From Hemicentrotus pulcherrimus (taxonomy: Eukaryota; Echinodermata; Echinoidea; Camarodonta; Strongylocentrotidae), in NCBI GenBank assembly GCA_003118195.1, contig BEXV01000103.1:215976-233430 (forward strand): a DNA stretch of 17,455 nt, read 5' to 3'. Each line of letters begins with the position of its first letter. Position 1 is the first letter of the stretch. A program made the translations under genes and the position numbers. The notes beneath the pieces are model-generated. The model had not been told where the DNA came from and did no database searches. It saw only the letters and a program-made list of their open reading frames with translations. Positions 1 to 10,200 of the stretch are shown piece by piece.

Positions 1-20
1 CCCCCCCCCCCCTCCCCCCA
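1..20 (-). repeat. G-run (C-run on plus strand) in the last visible intron
   Basis: Nearly pure C on the plus strand, so the transcript strand carries two long G runs separated by an A, beginning 68 nt downstream of the giant exon's donor. Such sequence can form a G-quadruplex. It touches the window edge and could also be an assembly-limited homopolymer. Confidence 0.7.
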
Positions 21-87
21 GATCTACCATTGATCATCAGAAAAGAAAATGATAAGATTAATATATACCAAACTATCGTTCACTCAC

Positions 88-3000
88 CCTGTCTCTACTG
101 TTCTTGTTGTAAAGGTCCACAGCAGACATCTCTATGTCATCCTCCTGGGCCTCTCCGATGGTGTCCTGTGGCAGGATAAGATCTACTTTGTAATCATTGG
201 ATCCAAGTGAGCTGACAGAGAGACTGGACCCGCTTAGGTGCTCCGGGGAAAGCCCCAGCTCAATGGAGGCAGAGGACATGGTTTGCTCGACAGGCGACTC
301 TGGAGAGACCCTGGGCTTGGCGACGGGAACGGTAGCCAGCTGGTTGAGAATCTTGGTGATCTGTTGACTAGCCTGGGATGCCAGCATGAGGCGGTCTTCG
401 TTGGTCATGCCCTGCTGCGAGGAGGGGTTGGTGGTCATGTCTGAGCTGGAGACATCTGTGGTGGATGTCGGGTTTGGAGGCACTTCCGAAGGAGGCGTGG
501 AGGCCTGTTTGAAAACCTCCAGAGAGGATGATGTGGCATTGTCATGGGGAGGTGATGCCTCCGAAGGGATCGGGGATGGAGACTTGATGCCTGATGGAGG
601 TGACGCAGTTGGTTCGAAGGGATCGTACATGTCCGTCTCCAGATGACTGCTATCGGCTACTGCAACATCAGCTGGTGATTTAGCCTTGAGGACCAGTTTC
701 GGAGACTCCATAACTGTCCTTGACAGATCCAAATCACTGTCTGGAGCGGCCATATCGATGAAGAGTTCGTCAGGACTGCGAGACAAGCTACGTGTTGTGG
801 AAGGCACAGGGATCATGTCGTCAGCATCGTCAAATATCAGAGGGCTTGGTGGCTTCAGAACAATGTCTTCAACCTTGACCTCTGCAACAGAAGCTGGAGC
901 CTTCTTCTTTTTGGCTTGTGCAGCAATTTCATCCACATCAAAAGACAGTGGTCTCTTGGCAATTGCTTTCTTCTTTTTGGCTGGGGCAGCGATTTCGTCC
1001 ACATCAAAAGACAGTGGTCTCTTGACAATTGCCTTCTTCTTTTTGCCTTTAGTCAGTTTCTTCTCTCCCTTTACCTTGGCTTTTTTCCCTTTCTTTTCTA
1101 CTTTACTTTCAGCTCCTACCTTCTCTTTCTTGATCTTTTTAACTTTCACTCTTTCCACTTTTACAACTATTGGGACAGGTTTGCTCACAACCTTCTTGGG
1201 TACCTTTGGCTTAGCTTTAGCTCCCAACAAGATTTTTCTAACTCCAGATGCATCAACTGTGACTTTGCCCCGTTCCTTTCTCTGAGGGACAGAAGAGGTA
1301 GACTTTATTTCCTCATTATTTATCGTCTTAACGCTATCTCTAGTCCTTTCTCTTTCTTTAGGCTTATCATGATCCTTTGATGTTCTTACAACCTTTTCAC
1401 GACTTCTGTCTCGCCCCCTATCCCTTGATCTGTCTCTCCTCCTGTCTCTGGATGGAACACGATCGCTTTCATTGCTTCTTTCCCGCTTACGGCTACGGTC
1501 ACGATCTCGGCTGCGGGATCTGTGCTTGCTGCGACTATGATCATTATCTCTGCTTCTGCTGCGCTCACGTTCGCCACTCTTTTTATGATGCCTATCTCTA
1601 CTCTGCTCACGACCTCGATCACGGCTACGCTCACGGTCACGGCTTCTGTGTCTATCCCTGTCTTTACTACGGTGGTCACGGTCTTTCCGACTACGATCTC
1701 TTTCACGACTTCTTTCCCTCTCATTCTGCCTGCTTCGATCTTTATCTTTATCGTGTCCATGCTTATCACGGCTTTCTCTGTCCTTTTCTTTTCCCTTTTC
1801 TTTATCACGGTACTTCTTGTCCTTTTCACCATCTTCTCGCTCCCTACCATTTTTATCACGAGCAGAATTTTCATGAACATGTCCTTTACTTTTAGTCTTT
1901 TCTTTCTTTGATTTGTCCTTTTCATCTTTCTGAGATCTACTGCTCTCTTTCTTTGTTGCATGGTCCTTACGACAGGTATCACTGTCAGATTTTGTCTTTT
2001 TCTCACTGGACTTTCTTGATCCCTCCTCCTTTCCTCTTTCACTTTCCTTCCTTGCACTTTCTCTCTGTGGTTCGAGGCGGGGGTCTAATAAAGCTTGCGG
2101 CTCAGCACCATTTTTCCTACGGTCATAGATGGGGGATCGGTCACGCTGTACATGTAAACCCCAAGGTCTCCCTCCAGCAAATTCGCCACCCATATTCCTC
2201 CAAGCTTCATAGTATGCATACTGATCATACGTATACTGGTCCCAAGGGGTACCACCGACACGTTCCACTCTCCTTTCATCCCGTCGACGGTTGTACTCTT
2301 CCCAGTACTCCTCATGATATCTCCTGAGCTCTTCTGCAGTGTAGGGCGTGTCCCTCTTAACCTGAATAACCTGTCTCAGGTCACCGTACGCCTCCCGACT
2401 CCCTTCCCTCCTTCCCGCAGGCTCCTCACCACGCTTCGGCATCCTGGGGAGGTCTGTCGGCATCAGTGGATGCAGCGAGATGGACTTGCGCGGATCCACG
2501 ACCACATTCCGTTTATCGCGGTTACGCTTCTTGGGCTTCCGCTTCCGCTTGCCACGTGTCTTCTTTCCCTTTCTTGACTCATCATCTGTCTTCACTTCAC
2601 CCTCCTCTGCGGAAGACGCACCATGCTTCACATCAGACTCTGTCACCTCTGTAGACATCTGACGAGTCTCACTGGGTTCTGATCTCCTATCTTTCCTGGA
2701 GTCTTTGGCTTTAGGTTTGGCTTCAATGACATGCCCATCGCTGGTCTCTTTGATCATTCCTTCTTCATCGGATTCGCATTCTGCGTGATCTCCATCTTCT
2801 GGAACAATGTCCTCATCTGAAATGTCCTCACATTCTAGCTCACCAATCGAAGGCTTAGAACTAGTCATATCACCACCTTTCTCTTCCTCAGCATTTTCAT
2901 TCACAATCTCCACGTCCTCTTGAGGGTCTTGTTCATTGTCCATGTCTTCACCCTCTTCTGCTTCTCCATCTTCTTCTTCCTCATCCTCTCTTTGCTCTTC

Positions 3001-4289
3001 TCCAGCTTCCTCTCCTCCATCTTCTTCTTCATCTTCTTCTGCATTTTGTTCTTTTATTTCTTGCTCATGTAACGTATCCTCTGCATCATTTTCTATTTCC
3101 ACTACCTCTTCCTCTTCTTGCTCTCCCTCTTCTTCTTCTTCTTCTTCTTCCTCCTGCTCTTCCTCTTCAGCCAATCCCTCTTCTTGTTCTTTCACCTCTT
3201 GCTCTTCCACCGCTTGCTCTTCTTCGACTTGGTCTTCCTCCTTTTCTTCTCCAACCTCATCTACATTTTCTCTGAAATCTCCCTGTTCCTCTGCCACGTG
3301 TTCAGCCATAGGATCTTCAACAGCCTCCTCCTCCTCCTTCTTCTCCTCCTCTCCATCCTCATTCCTTTCATCTGTATCTTCAACCTTGCCATGATCTTCT
3401 TGCTGCTGTTCAACATCGTGTAAAGCATTTTCCTCTTCTGCCTCTTCTTCTTCCTCCACCTCTTCCTCTGCCTCCTCCTCTCCCAGCTCCTCTGCTCCCC
3501 CATCTTCTCCTCCATCTCCCTCTTCTCCTTCATCTCCCTCATCTCCTCCTTCACCTCCTTCCTCTCCCTCTCCACCTCCCCCTTCTCCACCTCCCCCTTC
3601 TCCGCCTCCCCCTTCTCCGCCTCCCCCTTCTCCATTATTATTATTGTTATTATTGACTGTATTCTCGTCTTGGTTTCCATGATCCTCATCACCTTCTCCT
3701 TGCGGATAACCATCGTCCCCGTCTCCGCCATGGCCATCGCTGTTTCCATGGTAACCCACATCCCCATCGCTCTCATCGTTCCCATGCTCATCTCTGTCCT
3801 GGCACTCCTGTCCTTCATTTGTTGAAAGAGATGCATTCTGTGAGCCGATACCATCTGCTCGAACATCATCTCGAGTTCTCACAAATTCTGACCGTCTTTC
3901 CGAGCCATAATTCTGATAAACCTCACTTACACCGGTACCTGCAGGAGGCTCTTTCCCCTTGCTCATTAGATTGACATCATTCATAAATGTTACATCATCA
4001 TCATCGTCATCATCAATGTCCATTTCTACCGGCTCCAAATCATCAACCCTATCATCACAGTCCATTTCCTGAGACACTTTCACCCTCGAGGAGTGCGGCC
4101 TGCTGCTATCATTCTCTGACTTTTGTTGACCTTCAGCATGTGATGACCTTTCACCCTGAGAGGTCACAGGGGTCATGTGATCTGACCTGGAGCTTCCTTT
4201 CTCTGAGTTGTGGTGATGGCTAGTAGCGCATGAAGTAGAGGGTCTGTGAGCTGTCTTAGTGGGGGATCTCTTAGGAGTAGACTTCTCTT
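88..4289 (-). CDS. PHRF1: PHRF1 giant exon: acidic, NLS, Tyr-rich, SR-like, Lys-rich and Ser/Pro-rich regions, residues 594-1994
   Basis: The acceptor CCTTGCCCAG ends at 4290 and the donor GTGAGT starts at 87. The exon is 4202 nt, one uninterrupted frame, entering in phase 1 and ending in phase 0. In order: a Ser/His-rich segment; a Glu/Gly/Asp-rich region at about 757-1167 with a seven-Asn run and four GGGGE repeats; a bipartite-like NLS at about 1166-1187 (GKKTRGKRKRKPKKRNRDKR); LPRMPKR, resembling human ELPRIPKIRR; a Tyr/Arg-rich segment at about 1249-1290; an RD/RS/KD-rich SR-like region at about 1332-1587; a Lys-rich region with a duplicated 22-residue unit at 1676-1719; then a Ser/Pro region with TDMYDPFEPT, resembling SEVYDPSDPT of human PHRF1. 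Mostly disordered. The rat orthologue was described as an SR-like protein that binds the Pol II CTD. The conserved C-terminal helices are on exons past the left edge. Confidence 0.95.
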
Positions 4290-7200
4290 CTGGGCAAGGA
4301 CATAACAAAACACAAGAAAATGGGGGAAAATAACTCAGTTTTTCATTGACATCATATCATTTGTCAATTCTATATAAATTTACACACATTTCAAAAAATT
4401 TCAGAGGAGTTTTGAACAGAAGGAACCAAATCACTTCTACCCTCTGTTAACCAGCTCCCTTAAATAGACACCAAATACTATACAATTGCTAATGGTCAAT
4501 ATCTATCTTTGCTAAATACTAGTACCCTTGCAAATTAGTATCCTATTGGGAAGTTCTTTCAGAAGTCTCCGGACAGTGATCCAACATTTGCTCTGGCATT
4601 TTTTTCACAAACCAACTTTGTTCTTGGCTGAGAAGTACCTCAATCACAAGCCCGTACAAAAAAGGGGAAACATTTACATTTCATCAACCGAGTTAAGATC
4701 AGCCCCCATTCCCCAACACCCCCTCCCCATCCTAAATGTCTTTACTCAAGTTATGTGACTAACTTCAAAGAGGTAAACAGAAAAGAGATAGAGAAGGGAA
4801 CATAAAATTCCATCTAAATACCAATCAGGAATGGCACCAGCTGCCAAATCGGAAACTTTGGAGTAGTGGAAACAGGTATTGGCAATTTTCATGGCAACAG
4901 ATGACTGCAAATTGCTACAAAATCCAGTGATCTCTCAGCTGTGATTCAATCATTTCGCTGCATCAAACTTTCAAGAAATTTTACAACTCTGAAAATTCAC
5001 AAACATTTCACATGCACAAAAGTTCTTGAATTTAAAGCCTGTCTTCAATAGTTTGGCCAGGAAGGATTACACTCATCAAATTAGCTCTCAATTAACATAA
5101 GAAAATAGAGACCATGGGGACCATGGGGTACCAACGGTCACCGATTAGGCATTGTTTGCTATTTAGATGGGGCACGTAGCTATTCCTAGTGCAGTGGGGC
5201 TTTAACAACTCTGAAATCTCACAAACATTTCATGCAGCCTGCGCACAAAAGTTTTGGATTTTACGGTAATTTAATCGCATGGAGTTCTTACCCTTCTTGC
5301 GGGCCGAGGTGAGTGTTCCGTCTTTATGGATGGTGATGTTTTCACTCTTCATGTGGAGGATGTTCTGACCTTGCATAATACTGCCCAGGAGGTCTAGGGG
5401 TCCACTGCTTGAAGAAGGGCAAGAGGTAGCGGATAAGGGCCTGTTAGGGAAAAATAATAAGAATACAGTGAAACCTGTCTATTATAAAAAAAAACACCCA
5501 ATGGAGACAAAAAAGTGGTCTTCATGTACAGGTACCTTTGGGAAATGTTTTAATCAGAAATTATTTTCAAGGGAAACAAAAAATGACGTCTTTGTAGACA
5601 GGTGGTCATTCTTTACAGTGTTCACTGAAGCAGTTAGACTGTAGCAGTTTTTTTCTCATATACAGGCTATTCTCAATCCGTCATATGATTTGATTTGATT
5701 TGATGTCTAGTTGTGCCATAAACATGAACATAGATACGTTTACCACCTTATAATTTAGATGTAGGACAATAGCATGGTATACACAGAAAAGTGATCATCC
5801 TAAGCATAAGCTTGATGTGATGTCCTCTAGAGAATGAAAATAATGTTAATTACAATATGAAATGAGGCTTATGACAAATCAATAGTTACATATATTCTGA
5901 TTAAATCAAAAGCATTCAAATCACATTTCTAATATCGAACATATTTCCAATAGTATCCACATGGTCAACCGCACCTTTGTCTCGGGTTCACGATGACACA
6001 TCACATTTCTCTGCTATAGAGAACTGAAGCTGTGACATCATAAAAATCTTTTTTTAGAATTTCTCATTTTTTTCCCCCCTTATTTTCTAAAAGAGCATCA
6101 AAAATAATGTCTGAATGTCAAAAACATATTGAATATGTGAAGTATTGGCTGAGCTATGACCATCTGAATAAATATATGCCCTATGGGAACTCAGTGTTAT
6201 AGTGCTCTAGTTCATAATGTAATGACGTCTCACTTCACCACTCTATACACTCCACTTAAGAGTATTCAAAGAGGCAGGGTGGCTCAGTAATAGAGCAGTG
6301 GTCTCGTAACCAGGAGGTCCCTGGTTCGACACCAAGTCGATGCACAAGTGCCTTTGGTAAGGCAATAATCCCCATTACCAAGTCCGTCAGAGGGGACTTG
6401 AAGTCGTCAGTCCCCTGATTGCTTACTTACAACTTGCAAGCGTTCTCATGCTTTCTTAGCAGTCAGTTAAAACAAACAAACTATTACTTCCGAAGGAAAA
6501 CAAATGTTATAAAGAATAGCACTTTACCTTGGGGTTGGGGCGCTCTGTGCACCAGGTCCCTGAGTCACATGTGAATCTTCACCACTGCAGCAAGAAGAAT
6601 GGATGACAGAAAGAAAGAAAGAAAGGAAGAAAGAAAGAAAGAAAGAAAAAAAGAAAGAAGGAAGAATGGATGACAGAAAGAAAGAAGGACAGAAGGAAGG
6701 AAGAAAGAGAGAAAGGTAAGGACAGAGAGTGATAAGAGAGAAAACAGGATAGAAAGAAAGAAAGAAAAAGAGAAAGAAAGAAAGAGAGAAAGAAAGAGAG
6801 AAAGAAAGGAAGAAAGGAAGAAAGGAAGAAAGGACAGAGGGTGATAGAGAGAAAAAAGGATGAAGAGAGACTCAGACAAAGACAGAAACGATCATGAAAG
6901 AGAGAAAAAAAAGATAAATATAAATGATAAATAGAGAAATACAAATTTTCGAAGAAAATCATTAAAAAAATGGGGATTTCAAGTCAGTAGCTGCATAAAG
7001 GCGTTAAAAGATATTTCTTAACATTTCTTAAAATCAAGAATGCAATAATTTTACAGAATCAACCCTTTAGTGAAATACACACACATTTTCTCTGAAAATT
7101 CAATATCTAAAGCTTTGAAAAGCAGAAGTTGTCAACCTTAAAACTAGCTTTTGAGCTCATCGCCTCAGTTATACAGGCAAGCCGAAAGGGTCCACATGTT

Positions 7201-10200
7201 ATGTCGTCACTGTAACTTGGAGAGATGCGGAAAATAAGGTTTTGATTCGCTTTTATGCAATACTGAAAGGAAAAATATTTGTTATTCCTTTATATTTGTA
7301 TTCATTGTTCATTGGATAGGGTCTTTAAAAAGAAGGTTGAGTTCTGGGAAGAGGTGAAAAATAATTTGTGACATTATTATTATAAGAAGAACATTAGGTA
7401 AAAAAATGTTCCCTGAAAAGCATGGCTCTTCAAATGTCTTAATATTCTAAATATTGCATTTAACATCATGAAAACATGTTTGTGTAGTCCCAGATACATC
7501 TTTCTGTGTACAGTGCTTGTAACTTTGACAAGACTGGGCCATATCTCTTATCATGTTGATGATGCCAGAACCTTGCAGTATACACCAATACTTATATGCT
7601 CAATGTTCAACCTTTTCTGGTCGATTCCACAACATTTCTTTCACAATGCAATCGCATGACCAGAACTCAACTTGATCTTTAAATGTGAGACCTCTAGCTT
7701 ACCGTGGATCAAATAGATGTTCGCCTCCGGTGAGGGAGAGGGAAGCCACCCCAATCTCATGCCTCTTGAAGAGCAAGCTCTGCTCTCCTTTCTGCTTCAT
7801 ATCAGGCATCATGGAGCCCACCTTGGGCTTGACTAGGTTCAGCTTGCCAGCAATCCTGCGCCGGATCGTCTTGGCAACCGAGGGTGCAGCTGTACGAGCC
7901 CCTGCAGAGGTCCTTCGAACCTGTAATAATGATAACAACAATATGTTTATTTATATGATAATAATAATAATAGATCACATTTATAACATGCCTAAAACTT
8001 TTGTTTCTAGGCACAGTATATATACTATTACCCCGGCAATCTGATTCAGGCTTACGGGCACACAATGTATGCACATTCTCCATCCACTGGGGAATATTCC
8101 AGCCAGTCGCCATTTCACAAGCGCACACTTGCTCATCCAACCACATTAACTTTTGCATCCTACCCGGTACCCATTTAACACCTGGGTGGAGAGTGGCATG
8201 TATAGCGCTCTCACATAATTGGTTTCACAGCGCTTTACATGGTATTAAGGAGGGAAAATTAGTTAAATAAATACGTCTTCAAGCACTTCTTAAAGGTTTT
8301 TAGGGTGGGTGCTGTACAGATGTTCGGGCTGTTGATTCCAGAGGCCTCTTCAGCATGTATCATAAATAGAACAGCCTAAATCATCTATCTATTCCAAGTA
8401 AACTAAATGTAAACGACAGCAATTTATGACAGACAAGCTAACACATCTACAAGCAAGGATGCCAAAACTTATGTCCATTCAGATCATTTCCCTCCTGGGT
8501 TCTATCAATCTTAGCTTTTAGCATTTGGTAGCCTATTCAAGACTTCTTTTCATGGGGGTAATCGGCTGTAAACAATTTCGAACTTTTTGTGTGTGATTGG
8601 TCCCTTAATTTAGTATGTGTACATTATATGTTACTTCTCTTTTTTGTTTCAAAGCTGCAAAACCATACATGGCTGCAAAAGGGTGTGTGCAGCGATAATA
8701 CATAAAAACAATGAATCCTAGTCTTACCTTTCGTTTCCTCCGCCTGGTTTTCCTGCGCTTTTTCTTTGTCCCAGTGGTCGTTGTTGTTGTAGATGTGGTC
8801 TTCCTCTTGGTTGTTTTGCGTTTAGTCGTCTTGCGTTTAGTCGTCTTGCTTTTAGTCGTCTTGCGCTTCGTTGTTTTGCGTTTGGTGGTCTTACGTTTGG
8901 TGGTCTTGCGTTTGCGAGTTGTTTTCCTTCGAGGTTTGGGGATCCTCGGAGCACGAGTAGCTGTGCTTGTCGTGCCGGTCTACGGTTATGATACACATAA
9001 GAAAACAGGATTAAATCTAGTTCAACACAAGACTGCATGCTACCACTTCAGGGGAGAGTTTCACAAAGAGCAAGATCAAATTTTAAGTTGGACTTAACTA
9101 TGACAGGCTATTCATACCACTGGTTGCTCTCACCAACGGTCTCTCAATTATGATCTTTAGATAATATTTGTTCCTCCAATAATGAAATATCAAGAAATTT
9201 AAATTCTCTAGATTTATGACTAATTGTACATCCCTTAAGAAACCAATGCCAGGAATGGTTAGAGGAACTAGTGGCATGAACGGCCTGCCATAGTTCACGT
9301 CCAACTAAAGTTGATCTTAGTCTTTGTGAAACTCTTCCCTGAAGTGCATTATAGTTAGGTCATTGTATTTCTAAGCTGTCGTTACTTGAGGCTAAGGACC
9401 TCATCATGTGAAATAAATGAGCACAAGAAGGTACGTGTTATATCAACCATTTGCAGACACATGGAATGGATTTGCTACATTTATCTCAAAAGTGAAACAC
9501 TCTCTACAAGGATAAAGAGCCCTATTTCAAAGTCCTAACAAGGAAGTTCATTAGATGAATGCATTTTAATAGCTTGAAATTTGAAAAAGATTTTCAGGAG
9601 TCTCACAAAAATACAAGAACATACTTTGGTATGTGACAAATACAATTGTTCACACCCATATTCACAAAATACTTGCAGACAATACAAAGAAAAATAAAAG
9701 TAGATTTTTCAGGGCAAGTTTGTTGATTATAAAATTGTTTAGAGAACAGATCGTTGCTCCTTCCCTGTATATATTTTTGATTATTGACACCTACAACTGC
9801 ACAGTCAAAGATATGGAAAATATTTGACCAAAATTTATACAAATCGAAATTCCTAGTCTCACCTGTTCCTCCTCATCAATGCGCCTTAGCTCCCTCGCTT
9901 GGCGAACCCTTGACAGGACCCTCTCAGCTACCTGTGTCCTGGCGATGGCCCTTGCGTACTCCCTGACCCTCCTGAGAGGACGACGCAAGTTGGACATGTA
10001 TTCCTCTTCACTGCTCTCATCTAGAGGGAGAGAAAACACAGGATTAATATCAATGAAAGTGTGATTGATAAGTGCATCAAGTGAAATACATTGGAACCCT
10101 TCATATAATGTATAGGTGACCCCCTCCCTATTTTATATTTTAAAATTGAGGTCCCAGGCATGTGTGTGTTAATGTATCTCTAAGGGTGTGTGCGTTTGTG

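Noticed and set aside
686..1285. Plus-strand open frame of 199 codons opposite the giant exon
   Set aside because: It is the complement of Lys/Ser-rich PHRF1 codons; Phe/Leu/Ser composition follows from AAG/AAA on the other strand, with no domain or splice support.
2936..3394. Plus-strand poly-Ser open frame of 152 codons
   Set aside because: Artefact of reading the complement of GAA/GAG/GAT triplets in the acidic PHRF1 tract.
6271..6345. Functional tRNA-Thr gene
   Set aside because: The anticodon arm and boxes are recognisable, but there is no matching acceptor stem and a SINE body with A-rich tail follows.
6565..6962. Minus-strand Phe/Leu/Ser-rich frames of 104 and 127 codons
   Set aside because: Translation of the TTTC simple repeat in an intron; no coding signal.
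8724..9038. Minus-strand 104-codon frame rich in Ala-Arg-Asn repeats
   Set aside because: Wrong frame of the KRKTT exon. The phase imposed by the neighbouring exons and the match to the basic tail of PHRF1 select the Lys/Arg/Thr frame.
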